A DNA stretch of 52,482 bases from Streptomyces sporangiiformans (GTDB taxonomy: Bacteria > Actinomycetota > Actinomycetes > Streptomycetales > Streptomycetaceae): assembly GCF_005768555.2 (NCBI RefSeq), contig NZ_VCHX02000343.1, forward strand, positions 1 to 52,482, written 5' to 3'. Positions 8,690 to 17,440 of this stretch are shown here, piece by piece. The notes beneath the pieces are model-generated. The model saw nothing but the letters and a program-made list of their open reading frames with translations. It did not search any database and was not told the origin of the DNA. A program made the position numbers and the translations under genes. Within the stretch, counting starts at the first letter, position 1, and the number at the start of each line of letters is the position of its first letter.

Positions 8690-10870
8690 CTACTCCGATG
8701 GTCCGCTCGGCCGCGACTCCGGTTCGGGGGCACCCGCGACCGCCGTCGGGCGTGCCGTGCCGCCGTCCTCGTGGGCCAGCCGGTGTGGCCACCACACCTT
8801 CGGTCCCACGTCGAGGAACAGGGCCGTCACGAGCACCGAGCGCACGATGAACGTGTCCAGCAGTACGCCGAGCGCCACGGCGAAGCCGATCTCGGCGAAG
8901 GCCACCATGGGCAGCGTGCCGAGGGCGGCGAAGGTGCCCGCGAGGACGAGGCCCGCCGAGGTGATGACGGCGCCGGTCGCGGCCAGGCCCGTGACCACGC
9001 CGGGGCGGGTGCCCTGGCGTGCCGCCTCCTCGCGGATGCGGGTGGTCAGGAAGATGTTGTAGTCGATGCCGAGTGCCACCAGGAACACGAAGACGAAGAG
9101 CGGGAAGTCGGTCGTCTCGCCCGCGTAGTCGAAGAGGTACCGGAAGGTGAGCGCACTGATCCCCAGCGCGGCGGCGAACGACAGCACCACCGTGCCGATC
9201 AGCAGGAGCGGCGCGATCAGGGCGCGCAGCAGCGCACACAGGATCAGCAGCACGACCACGAGCACCAACGGGATGATCAGTACGTTGTCGTGGGTCGTCG
9301 CCCTGTCCATGTCCAGCAGGGCCGCCGTACCGCCGCCGACCTGCGCGTCCGCGTCGGGCACCGCGTGCACGGCGTCCCGTACCCGCTCGACCGTCTCTTT
9401 CGCGGCCTCGCTGTCCGCGGGGGCGGTCATGGTGGCCTCGAAGAGGACCCTGCCCTCGTGCACCGGCTTCGTGCCGGGCGGCAGGCCCAGGGACTCCGGT
9501 ACGACACCGGGGGTGGCCGCGACCGCCCGGCCCACCTGCTCTGCCTGGGGCCGGTCGCTGACGATGACCAGCGGGTCGCCGCTGCCCGCGGGGAAGTAGC
9601 GCGCGGACACCTCCTGGCCGACGACCGAGTCGGGCTTGTCGGTGAAGGCGTCGGCGTTGCTGATCCCCTCCGCGCGCATCTGGATCAGACCCAGCGAGAG
9701 CAGTGCGAGCACGGCCGCCGTGACGCCCCAGATCACGCGCGGGCGGATGGCGATAGCCCGGCCCATACGGGCCCAGACACCGCGCTCGGTCGGGTCGGGC
9801 GAGCCGAGGTGCGGGATCACCGGCCAGAAGATCCAGCGGCCGAAGATCACGAGCAGGGCCGGGAAGAGGGTGAGCATCGCGATCAGCGCCACCGCGACCC
9901 CGATGGCCGCCACCGGGCCGAGGCCACTGGTCGAGTTCATCTCGGCGGCGAGCAGCACCAGCATGCTCAGGACGACCGTGGCGCCGGACGCGATCACCGC
10001 AGGACCCGCCCGGTGCAGGGCCAGTGCCATGGCCTCGTGGCGGTCCTCGTGGCGGCGCAGCTCCTCCCGGTAGCGGGCGACCAGGAGCAGGGCGTAGTCC
10101 GTCCCGGCGCCGAACACCAGGACCGTGAGGATGCCCGCGCTCTGCCCGTTGACGGTCAGGCCCGCGTGCTCCGCGAGGAAGTAGATCAGCGCCTGCGCGG
10201 TGAACAGCGCGACGACCACCCCGAGCAGCGGGACGATCAGCAGCGTCGGGCTGCGATAGGTGAGCAGCAGCATCACGATGACGACGGCCATCGCCGAGAA
10301 CAGCAGCGTGGAGTCGATGCCCTCGAAGGCCTCCGAGAAGTCCGCGGACGTACCGCCCGGACCCGTGATGTGCACGGCGAGCCCGCCACCGCCCGTGCCG
10401 ACGTCGGCACGGATCGAGTCGACCGCGGGCGCGATCCGCTCCCAGCCCTTCTCGTCCATGGTGATCGGCACCTGGATCTGGGCCGCCCGTGGATCGGCGT
10501 CCCGGTCGAAGACCGGGCCCCGGGTCTCCGCGCCGCGGATGCCGTGGTCGCGCAGCTCCTTGAGTGCCCGCACGTCCTCGGCGATCTGGGCCCGGTCCTG
10601 TGCCGTGAGGCCGCCCTCGCGGGCGTACACGACGACCGCCGGGATCTGCTCCGGCCTGAAGTCCTCGGAGATCTCCAGGACTTGCGTCGACTCCGCGGAG
10701 CCGGGCAACCAGGACGCCGCGTCGTTGTCCTGGGCGTCGGTGAGCTTCAGGGCGAACGGTGCCGTGAAGACCAGCAACACCAGCCACAGCGCCACCACGA
10801 GCCACTTGGCCCGGCGCCCGCAGACAAGGTGGGCGATGCCTCGCCGCTGCCTCTCCTGTACCTGCGTCAT
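8690..10870 (-). CDS. MMPL-family (RND-type) membrane transporter
   Basis: Protein of about 726 residues with two MMPL halves. Each half has a large extracytoplasmic domain and a bundle of about five helices. The proton-relay Asp-Tyr pairs are visible in GAGTDYALLLVARYREEL and LGIDYNIFLTTRIREE. MMPL proteins export lipids or hydrophobic metabolites using the proton gradient. The ATG at 10870 (MTQVQERQRRGIAHL) is chosen because the basic N-terminus before the first helix begins there; frame upstream of it is low-quality. It stands alone, so the cargo is unknown; in Streptomyces such genes often contribute to cell-envelope lipid export or drug efflux. Confidence 0.9.
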   Translation of the reverse strand: MTQVQERQRRGIAHLVCGRRAKWLVVALWLVLLVFTAPFALKLTDAQDNDAASWLPGSAESTQVLEISEDFRPEQIPAVVVYAREGGLTAQDRAQIAEDVRALKELRDHGIRGAETRGPVFDRDADPRAAQIQVPITMDEKGWERIAPAVDSIRADVGTGGGGLAVHITGPGGTSADFSEAFEGIDSTLLFSAMAVVIVMLLLTYRSPTLLIVPLLGVVVALFTAQALIYFLAEHAGLTVNGQSAGILTVLVFGAGTDYALLLVARYREELRRHEDRHEAMALALHRAGPAVIASGATVVLSMLVLLAAEMNSTSGLGPVAAIGVAVALIAMLTLFPALLVIFGRWIFWPVIPHLGSPDPTERGVWARMGRAIAIRPRVIWGVTAAVLALLSLGLIQMRAEGISNADAFTDKPDSVVGQEVSARYFPAGSGDPLVIVSDRPQAEQVGRAVAATPGVVPESLGLPPGTKPVHEGRVLFEATMTAPADSEAAKETVERVRDAVHAVPDADAQVGGGTAALLDMDRATTHDNVLIIPLVLVVVLLILCALLRALIAPLLLIGTVVLSFAAALGISALTFRYLFDYAGETTDFPLFVFVFLVALGIDYNIFLTTRIREEAARQGTRPGVVTGLAATGAVITSAGLVLAGTFAALGTLPMVAFAEIGFAVALGVLLDTFIVRSVLVTALFLDVGPKVWWPHRLAHEDGGTARPTAVAGAPEPESRPSGPSE

Positions 10871-10964
10871 GGCCACCCCCGTAGCCGCCTCTGGAGCCGG
10901 TGGGCGGTCCAGCATGGCATGGCCGAACAGGGAGCAACACCCGCAGAACGGACCAGGTCTTCTC

Positions 10965-11042
10965 GCGCCCCTTCACGGGCGCGGGACCGTGACACATGCG
11001 GCTCCGCCGCGCGGGCGCGACCAGCCACGGACGGCCCGCGGC
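10965..11042 (+). repeat. Dispersed intergenic repeat, copy A (long form)
   Basis: The stretch from GCGCCCCTT... through ACACATGCGGCTCCGCCGCG to the CGCGACCAGCCAC part is nearly identical to the reverse complement of 17181-17258. It lies in the gap between the MMPL start and rpe. Confidence 0.75.
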
Positions 11043-11109
11043 TTCCCTCGAACCGTCCCCACCCGAGACCGATGCCGCCCAACCCCGCAGGGCATGGCAG
11101 TCTTGGGGC

Positions 11110-11796
11110 ATGGCCGTGCAGATCAACCCCAGCATCCTGTCCGCCGACTTCGCACGCCTCGCCGAGGAGGCAAAGGCGGTCGAAGGGGCCGACTGGCTCC
11201 ATGTGGACGTGATGGACAACCATTTCGTCCCGAACCTCACGCTCGGTGTGCCGGTCGTAGAGTCCTTGGCGCGTGCGACGGACACGCCGCTGGACTGCCA
11301 TCTGATGATCGAGGACGCCGATCGGTGGGCGCCCCAGTACGTAGAAGCGGGTGCTGGTTCCGTCACCTTTCATGTGGAAGCGGCCGCCGCGCCGGTACGG
11401 CTCGCCCGCGAGATCCGGGCCAAGGGCGCCCGTGCCTCCATGGCGCTCAAGCCCGCCACGCCCATCGAGCCGTACGAGGATCTGCTGGGCGAACTCGACA
11501 TGCTGCTGATCATGACGGTCGAGCCCGGCTTCGGGGGCCAGGCTTTTCTCGACATCATGCTTCCGAAGATCCGCCGGACCCGCGAGTTGATCAACAAGCA
11601 CGGCCTCGAACTCTGGCTCCAGGTCGACGGCGGGGTCTCGGCCACCACCATCGAGCGATGCGCCGAGGCCGGGGCCGACGTCTTCGTGGCCGGTTCCGCG
11701 GTGTACGGGGCATCGGACCCGGCCCAGGCGGTACGTGCATTGCGCACTCAGGCGGAGGCGGTGACCGCTGACGCGGCCTGGGCGTGCGGCCACTGA
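11110..11796 (+). CDS. rpe: Ribulose-phosphate 3-epimerase
   Basis: TIM-barrel epimerase of 228 residues, normal length, interconverting ribulose-5-phosphate and xylulose-5-phosphate in the pentose phosphate pathway. Family features are seen in order: INPSILSADFARL, DWLHVDVMDNHFVPNLT (metal and catalytic Asp), DCHLMIEDAD, VEPGFGGQAF and the closing QVDGGVS (second catalytic Asp) with VAGSAVYG phosphate binding. The ATG at 11110 opens directly at the conserved N-terminus. A SorC-type sugar-phosphate-sensing regulator follows 113 bases downstream. Confidence 0.97.
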   Translation: MAVQINPSILSADFARLAEEAKAVEGADWLHVDVMDNHFVPNLTLGVPVVESLARATDTPLDCHLMIEDADRWAPQYVEAGAGSVTFHVEAAAAPVRLAREIRAKGARASMALKPATPIEPYEDLLGELDMLLIMTVEPGFGGQAFLDIMLPKIRRTRELINKHGLELWLQVDGGVSATTIERCAEAGADVFVAGSAVYGASDPAQAVRALRTQAEAVTADAAWACGH

Positions 11797-11909
11797 GCCA
11801 CCACGAGACCAAGGGAACGTGAACGCCGCCCATCAGGGCTGATCAAGTACGCCGGATCTGCAAGGATGAACGGCGAATCCAGAGTGTGAACAGCAGTGAG
11901 GAGATCGCC

Positions 11910-12929
11910 GTGTCGGGTATGTCGGCGGGCCGGTCAGCCATGCGGATGGGACCCGCTGAGCTGGTGCAGGCGGCGGCCATGGCCCGCCGCTTCTACCTCG
12001 AGGGCAAGTCCAAGATCCAGATCGCCGAGGAGTTCGGCGTCAGCCGCTTCAAGGTGGCCCGGGTCCTGGAGACCGCTCTCGAACGGGATCTGGTGAGGAT
12101 CGAGATCCGTGTCCCCGCCGAGCTGGACGCGGAGCGCTCCGACGCGCTGCGCGCCCGCTACGGCCTCCGGCACGCCGTCGTGGTCGAGTCCCCGGCGGAT
12201 GCCGAGGAGTCGCCCGATCCGGAGAACCTCGGTGAAGTGGCGGCCGACCTGCTCGGTGAGCTGGTCGCCGAGGGCGATGTGCTCGGCCTCGCGTGGGGCC
12301 GGTCCACCATTCACATGGCGGCGGCGCTCGACCGGCTGCCGCCGTGCACGGTCGTGCAGCTGACGGGTGTGTACGACGCGGGCACGGCCGAGCGGGGCTC
12401 GGTCGAGGCCGTGCGCCGGGCCGCCCAGGTCTCGGGTGGCGACGCCCACCCGATCTACGCGCCGATGCTGCTGCCGGACGCGGCCACCGCGGCGGCGCTG
12501 CGCAACCAGACGGGGATCGCCCGCGCCTTCGAGTACTTCGACAAGGTGACGGTCGCCTGTGTGTCCATCGGCTCCTGGGAGGCGGGCATCTCGACGGTGC
12601 ACGACATGCTCACCGAGGAGGAGCGCTCCCACTACGCGTCCCTCGGTGTCGCCGCCGAGATGTCGGCCCACCTCTTCGACGCGGAGGGACGCCGGATCGG
12701 ACGGGACCTGGGGGAGCGGTGCATCACGGTCGAGGCCGACCGGCTGCGGCGTATTCCCGAGGTCGTCGCGATCGCCGGCGGACAGCGCAAGGCGGCCGCC
12801 ATCGACGCGGTGCTCCGCTCCGGCCTGGTCACCAGCCTGGTGACCGACACGTCGGCCGCGGACTACCTGATGGCGGCGGGTCCGGCGCCGCGTCCTGCAC
12901 TGGACCGGGCCGACCCCGACGGGCCCTGA
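11910..12929 (+). CDS. SorC/DeoR-type sugar-binding transcriptional regulator
   Basis: Regulator of about 339 residues. The N-terminal helix-turn-helix is near residues 20-60 (KSKIQIAEEFGVSRFKVARVLE) and the rest is the SorC sugar-binding domain (LGLAWGRSTIHMAAAL, VQLTGVYDAG, then a VCVSIGSWE region). Such proteins respond to phosphorylated sugars. The GTG at 11910 is preferred because GAGGAG ends eight bases before it; a GTG at 11886 in the same frame has no ribosome site. Its place after rpe suggests control of pentose phosphate genes, but that is inference. Confidence 0.9.
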   Translation: MSGMSAGRSAMRMGPAELVQAAAMARRFYLEGKSKIQIAEEFGVSRFKVARVLETALERDLVRIEIRVPAELDAERSDALRARYGLRHAVVVESPADAEESPDPENLGEVAADLLGELVAEGDVLGLAWGRSTIHMAAALDRLPPCTVVQLTGVYDAGTAERGSVEAVRRAAQVSGGDAHPIYAPMLLPDAATAAALRNQTGIARAFEYFDKVTVACVSIGSWEAGISTVHDMLTEEERSHYASLGVAAEMSAHLFDAEGRRIGRDLGERCITVEADRLRRIPEVVAIAGGQRKAAAIDAVLRSGLVTSLVTDTSAADYLMAAGPAPRPALDRADPDGP

Positions 12930-13074
12930 CCAGGCCAGACCTGAAGCATTTCGAGGATCCCGGGGGCCCGTCGGCGGATCGGCAACGCGCCCCCGGGGAC
13001 GGCCGTGGCAGCGTCGGGAAAGGCTGCCCCGGTCTGTCCGGTGATCATGACGAGCCCCTCAAGGCGGTACTGAG

Positions 13075-13428
13075 ATGACGGACGACGTGGCGGGCCGGCT
13101 GGTGGTCACCCTGGACCTCGCCGGGGTCGTGGACAAGGCGGGCTTCATGGAGCGCTGCGTACGGGCGCTCGATCTGCCCGACTGGTTCGGCCGCAACTGG
13201 GACGCGCTGGCCGACAGCCTCACCGACCTCTCCGTCTGGCCCGAGGCCGCCGCCGGGCGCGGACTGCTGGTCGTCGTCACCGGCTGGCAGACGTACGCCA
13301 AGGCACGGCCGGACGAGTGGGAGACGGCGCGGGAGGTGCTCTCCGAGGCCGTGGACCGCACGCCGCGGCTCTCCGTGGCGCTCGCCCTTGGAGGATCCCA
13401 CCAGACCCCCTCCCACCTGCCTGGATGA
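13075..13428 (+). CDS. Barstar-like (barnase inhibitor) family protein
   Basis: Small protein of 117 residues with the barstar fold signature: VVTLDLAGVVDKAGFMERC, then LPDWFGRNWDALADSLTDL, the most conserved part of the family. Barstar blocks the RNase barnase, but many actinobacterial members stand alone and their targets are unknown. No ribonuclease gene is next to it; the neighbours are a SorC regulator and guaB1. It starts at ATG 13075; the ribosome site is weak. Confidence 0.85.
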   Translation: MTDDVAGRLVVTLDLAGVVDKAGFMERCVRALDLPDWFGRNWDALADSLTDLSVWPEAAAGRGLLVVVTGWQTYAKARPDEWETAREVLSEAVDRTPRLSVALALGGSHQTPSHLPG

Positions 13429-13481
13429 TCGGACCGGGGACCGCCCATCAGCCGACATGGGAGAATGAAGTACGTGCTCTT

Positions 13482-13505
13482 CCCCCTGGCTGACCTGTCA
13501 GGGGG
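13482..13505 (+). promoter_or_regulatory. Leader hairpin before guaB1
   Basis: Arms CCCCCTG (13482-13488) and CAGGGGG (13499-13505) form a 7-bp stem about 30 bases before the guaB1 start. It could be the terminator of the barstar gene or a leader structure. Confidence 0.4.
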
Positions 13506-13535
13506 CCACCTCTGATCGACTGGGATGTGCAGCAC

Positions 13536-14978
13536 GTGCGTTTCCTCAATGACATCCAGCCCGCGTACGACCTGACGTACGACGACGTCTTCATGGTGCC
13601 GAGCCGCTCCGCGGTCGGTTCGCGGCAGGACGTCAACCTGGCTTCCCTCGACGGCAGCGGCACGACCATCCCGCTGGTGGTCGCCAACATGACGGCGATC
13701 GCCGGACGCCGGATGGCCGAGACCGTGGCCCGCCGCGGCGGGCTCGTCGTCATACCGCAGGACATCCCGATCGATGTCGTCGCCGAGGTCGTCTCCTGGG
13801 TCAAGGGCCGTCATCTCGTGCTCGACACCCCGATCGTGCTGGCTCCCCATCAGACCGTCGCCGACGCGCTGTCGCTGCTGCCGAAGCGGGCGCACAACGC
13901 GGGCGTCGTGGTGGACGAGAACGGCAAGCCCGTGGGAGTGGTCACCGACGCCGACCTGAGCGGGGTCGACCGGTTCACCCAGCTGACCGAGGTCATGTCC
14001 CGGGACCTGCTGCTGCTCGACGCGGACATCGAGCCGCGCGAGGCCTTCAACACGCTCGACGCCGCCAACCGACGCTACGCTCCCGCCGTCGACCAGGCTG
14101 GCCGTCTCGCGGGCATCCTCACCCGCCGGGGCGCCCTGCGCGCCACGCTCTACACGCCGGCCACCGACGCGAACGGCAAGCTGCGCACGGCCGCCGCCGT
14201 CGGCATCAACGGCGATGTGGCGGGCAAGGCCAAGCAGCTGCTCGACGCGGGCGTGGACACGCTGGTCATCGACACGGCGCACGGCCATCAGGAGTCGATG
14301 ATCGGCGCGATCAAGACCGTGCGCGCGCTCGACCCGAGGGTGCCGATCGTCGCCGGCAACGTCGTCGCCGCCGAGGGTGTACGTGACCTGATCGAGGCCG
14401 GCGCGGACATCGTCAAGGTCGGTGTCGGACCGGGTGCCATGTGCACCACGCGCATGATGACGGGCGTCGGGCGGCCGCAGTTCTCGGCGGTCGTGGAGTG
14501 CGCCGCCGAGGCGAAGAAGTACGGCAAGCACGTGTGGGCCGACGGTGGTGTGCGGCACCCGCGCGACGTCGCCATGGCGCTGGCCGCGGGCGCGTCGAAC
14601 GTCATGATCGGCTCCTGGTTCGCCGGTACCTACGAGTCGCCCGGCGATCTGCAGCAGGACGCAGACGGGCGCTTCTACAAGGAGTCCTTCGGCATGGCGT
14701 CCTCACGCGCGGTGCGCAACCGCACGTCGGAGGAGTCCGCGTACGACCGCGCCCGCAAGGCCTTGTTCGAAGAGGGCATCTCCACCTCCCGCATGTTCCT
14801 CGACCCGACCCGCCCGGGCGTCGAGGACCTGATCGACTCGATCATCGCGGGCGTCCGCTCCGCCTGCACCTACGCCGGTGCCCACTCCCTGGAGGAGTTC
14901 GCCGACAAGAGTGTCGTCGGCATCCAGAGCGCCGCGGGTTACGCGGAGGGCGAGCCCCTGCACGCCAGCTGGAACTGA
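13536..14978 (+). CDS. guaB1: GuaB1-family IMP dehydrogenase-related protein (probable GMP reductase)
   Basis: About 480 residues, TIM barrel with two CBS domains inserted near residues 90-205. The purine-binding catalytic loop is VGVGPGAMCTTRMMTGVG with the active Cys, followed by WADGGVRHPRDV and MIGSWFAGTYESPG. The GuaB1 branch differs from true IMP dehydrogenase (GuaB2/GuaB3), and a mycobacterial member was shown to act as GMP reductase, converting GMP to IMP with NADPH. The GTG at 13536 (read as MRFLNDIQPAYDLTYDD) fits the family N-terminus; a GTG three codons earlier is possible. Confidence 0.93.
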   Translation: MRFLNDIQPAYDLTYDDVFMVPSRSAVGSRQDVNLASLDGSGTTIPLVVANMTAIAGRRMAETVARRGGLVVIPQDIPIDVVAEVVSWVKGRHLVLDTPIVLAPHQTVADALSLLPKRAHNAGVVVDENGKPVGVVTDADLSGVDRFTQLTEVMSRDLLLLDADIEPREAFNTLDAANRRYAPAVDQAGRLAGILTRRGALRATLYTPATDANGKLRTAAAVGINGDVAGKAKQLLDAGVDTLVIDTAHGHQESMIGAIKTVRALDPRVPIVAGNVVAAEGVRDLIEAGADIVKVGVGPGAMCTTRMMTGVGRPQFSAVVECAAEAKKYGKHVWADGGVRHPRDVAMALAAGASNVMIGSWFAGTYESPGDLQQDADGRFYKESFGMASSRAVRNRTSEESAYDRARKALFEEGISTSRMFLDPTRPGVEDLIDSIIAGVRSACTYAGAHSLEEFADKSVVGIQSAAGYAEGEPLHASWN

Positions 14979-14987
14979 GAAACGGTC

Positions 14988-15061
14988 CGCGCAACGAACG
15001 CACGTCGCTCCGCCAGGAACGCAACGATCTTGCGGAGGTACGCAAGGTTGCTGCATTACGC
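14988..15061 (+). promoter_or_regulatory. Triple CGCAAYGA-type operator before amino-acid permease
   Basis: GCAACGA at 14991-14997, GCAACGATCTTGC (palindromic ends) at 15021-15033 and GCAAGGTTGC at 15042-15051, spaced 30 and 21 bases start to start. The same motif with spacing 31 and 22 occurs before davA. Repeated, helically phased sites are typical of Lrp/AsnC octamers, and the permease is followed by an lrp gene. Confidence 0.6.
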
Positions 15062-15192
15062 CTGTGAAGCCCGAGATCGTAAGGTCGTGGGCTGTACGTA
15101 GTGTGGCGGGGACCTCCTGCTCGGCGGTCCCTTCCTTCGGGCCGCCGTGGGGGCCGCGCCGCCCTGACCGGCAGCGATGAAGGAGCCAGCAC

Positions 15193-16662
15193 GTGCTCGA
15201 CCCCGGCGCACCCCCGCAGTCCCCCCGTGACCCCAGCCCGCCACCCCAGGGCGCCGGACCGCGTCTGATGCGCCGCAAGCCCGTGGAACGGCTGGTCGAC
15301 GAAGGGGGCCAGGGCGAGGGAGGTTCGCTTCGGCGCTCCCTCGGGCTCTGGCAGCTCACCATGATCAGCATCGGTGCCACACTGGGCACCGGGATCTTCG
15401 TCGTCCTCGGCGAGGCCGTTCCCGAGGCCGGACCCGCCGTCACCGTCTCCTTCGTGATCGCCGGCCTCACCGCGCTCTTCTCGGCCCTCTCCTACGCCGA
15501 ACTGGCGGGCACCATCCCGGTCGCCGGCTCCTCGTACTCGTATGCGTACGCAACGATGGGTGAACTGATCGCCTGGATCTGCGGATGGTGTCTCGTCCTG
15601 GAGTACGGCGTCTCGGTGGCCGCCGTGGCGGTCGGCTGGGGCGAGTACCTCAACGAGCTGCTCGACGGCACCATCGGGGTCACCATCCCGGACGCGCTCT
15701 CCGCGCCGCCCGGTGACGGCGGGGTCTTCAACCTGCCCGCACTGATCGTCGTGCTGCTCGCGATGGCGTTCCTGCTCGGTGGCGCACGGGAATCCGCGCG
15801 CGCCAACACGATCATGGTCGTGGTGAAGATCGCCGCGCTGCTGCTGTTCTGTGTGATCGGCCTCCAGGGCTTCCGCTCCGGCAACTACGAGAACTTCATG
15901 CCGCTCGGCATGGCCGGAGTGAGTGCCGCCGGGGCGACCCTCTTCTTCTCGTACATCGGCTTCGACGCGGCCTCCACGGCCGGCGAAGAGGCCAAGAACG
16001 CCCAGCGTGACCTGCCCCGCGCCATCATGCTCTCGCTGATCATCGTGACGGCGCTGTACGTCCTCGTCGCGGCCGTCGCCGTCGGTGCGAAGCCCTGGCA
16101 GCGCTTCACCGGTTCGGAGGCCGCGCTCGCCGGGATCATGAAGGACGTCACCGGGCAGAGCTTCTGGGCGACGGTCCTCGCGTTCGGCGCCGTGATCGCG
16201 ATCGCCAGCGTCGTCCTGACCGTGCTCTACGGCCAGACCCGCATCCTCTTCGCCATGTCCCGCGACGGGCTCGTGCCCAAGGTCTTCGCGCGGGTGCACC
16301 CGAAGACCGGTGCGCCCCGTGCCAACACCCTCATCGTGTCCGCCTTCTGCGGTGTCCTCGCCGCCGCGATCCCTCTCGGTCAGCTCGCCGACGCCACCAG
16401 CATCGGCACGCTCTTCGCCTTCGCGCTGGTCAATGTCGCGGTCGTGGTGCTGCGGCGTACGCGTCCGGAGATGCCGCGCGCGTTCCGCGTGCCGCTGTCG
16501 CCGGTGCTGCCCGCGCTCGGCTTCGGCTTCTGCCTCTGGATGATGGGCAGCCTGGACACCGTCACCTGGGTCGTCTTCGGCGTCTGGATGGCCGTCGGGC
16601 TCGTGTTCTACTTCCTGTACGGCTATCGCCGTTCGCGTCTCGCGGCCGAACCGGCCGGGTGA
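15193..16662 (+). CDS. APC-family amino acid permease (cationic amino-acid type)
   Basis: Membrane transporter of 489 residues with a hydrophilic N-terminus (1-50) and about 12 helices. The first helices carry SIGATLGTGIFVVLGEA, the substrate-binding unwound segment of APC transporters, and FSYIGFDAASTAGEEAKN marks the CAT/YfnA branch, which often imports cationic or neutral amino acids. GTG start at 15193 with AAGGAG upstream. The upstream operator matches that of davA-davB, and an Lrp regulator follows 39 bases downstream, so lysine is a sensible guess for the substrate. Confidence 0.92.
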   Translation: MLDPGAPPQSPRDPSPPPQGAGPRLMRRKPVERLVDEGGQGEGGSLRRSLGLWQLTMISIGATLGTGIFVVLGEAVPEAGPAVTVSFVIAGLTALFSALSYAELAGTIPVAGSSYSYAYATMGELIAWICGWCLVLEYGVSVAAVAVGWGEYLNELLDGTIGVTIPDALSAPPGDGGVFNLPALIVVLLAMAFLLGGARESARANTIMVVVKIAALLLFCVIGLQGFRSGNYENFMPLGMAGVSAAGATLFFSYIGFDAASTAGEEAKNAQRDLPRAIMLSLIIVTALYVLVAAVAVGAKPWQRFTGSEAALAGIMKDVTGQSFWATVLAFGAVIAIASVVLTVLYGQTRILFAMSRDGLVPKVFARVHPKTGAPRANTLIVSAFCGVLAAAIPLGQLADATSIGTLFAFALVNVAVVVLRRTRPEMPRAFRVPLSPVLPALGFGFCLWMMGSLDTVTWVVFGVWMAVGLVFYFLYGYRRSRLAAEPAG

Positions 16663-16701
16663 GCGGTCCTCGAAGACCTGAAGAAAAGTGATCCACCCGC
16701 A

Positions 16702-17154
16702 GTGCTGAACGATCTCGACGAACACATAGTGCACGCCCTCGCCGAGGACGCCCGACGCTCCTACGCCGACATCGGCCAGGAGGTCGGGCTGTCGGCGCCC
16801 GCGGTGAAGCGGCGCGTGGACAGGCTGCGCGCCACCGGGGCCATCACCGGCTTCACGGTCCGTGTGGACCCGGCCGCTCTCGGCTGGAAGACCGAGGGGT
16901 TCGTCGAGATCTACTGCCGCCGCAACACCTCGCCCGAGACCATTCAGCGCGGTCTCGAGCGCTACCAGGAAATCGTGGCCGCCTCCACCGTCACCGGGGA
17001 GGCCGACGCCGTCGTCCAGGTCTTCGCCTCCGACATGCGGCACTTCGAGCGGGTGCTCGAGCGGATCGCCGGCGAGTCGTTCGTGGAGCGGACCAAGTCC
17101 GTGCTGGTGCTCTCCCCGCTGCTGCGACGCTTCTCGTCGGGAGCGCCGACGTAA
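16702..17154 (+). CDS. Lrp/AsnC-family transcriptional regulator
   Basis: 150 residues: HTH at about 5-60 (LDEHIVHALAEDARRSYADIGQEVG, LSAPAVKRRVDRL) and the RAM ligand domain (VDPAALGWKTEGFVEIYCR to the end). GTG start. It lies 39 bases after the permease and is probably cotranscribed with it. The repeated CGCAAYGA sites before the permease and before davA are the natural candidates for its operators. The ligand is probably the amino acid moved by the permease, which is inference. Confidence 0.92.
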   Translation: MLNDLDEHIVHALAEDARRSYADIGQEVGLSAPAVKRRVDRLRATGAITGFTVRVDPAALGWKTEGFVEIYCRRNTSPETIQRGLERYQEIVAASTVTGEADAVVQVFASDMRHFERVLERIAGESFVERTKSVLVLSPLLRRFSSGAPT

Positions 17155-17180
17155 CGCTCCGCTGGTGGGCCGGCTCCTGA

Positions 17181-17258
17181 GCCGCGGGTCCGTCGTGGCT
17201 GGTCGCGCCCACGCGGCGGAGCCGCATGTGTCACTGCCCCGCGCCCCTTGGCGGGGCC
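17181..17258 (-). repeat. Dispersed intergenic repeat, copy B (long form)
   Basis: Reverse complement matches copy A at 10965-11042 over about 70 bases with few changes, including the shared GTGACACATGCGGCTCCGCC core. Confidence 0.75.
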
Positions 17259-17292
17259 GCCCCTTGGCGGGGCCGCGCCTTGCGGGGCTGCG
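17243..17292. repeat. Tandem 16-bp hairpin-forming units
   Basis: Two perfect copies of GCCCCTTGGCGGGGCC (from 17243 and 17259) and a degenerate third. Each unit can fold on itself. They overlap the end of dispersed repeat copy B, in the gap between the lrp gene and the MFS gene. Termination or an expanded repeat end are both possible. Confidence 0.65.
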
Positions 17293-17440
17293 CCCACCGT
17301 ATTTTCGCTGGGCCGGGCGGACGGGCCCGGTTACCATCGGTGCCATGACCTGGCGACATTGATTCACCAGCCGCGCCTCCCGAGGGCCGCCTCGGACGCC
17401 CGTAGTTCCGGCGTCCGAACTGTCCCTGCGGGAAGGCCTC

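Noticed and set aside
8250..11366. Very long frames antisense to the MMPL gene and neighbours
   Set aside because: High GC3 makes long open frames on the opposite strand; they have no domain and Arg/Pro/Ala-rich sequence.
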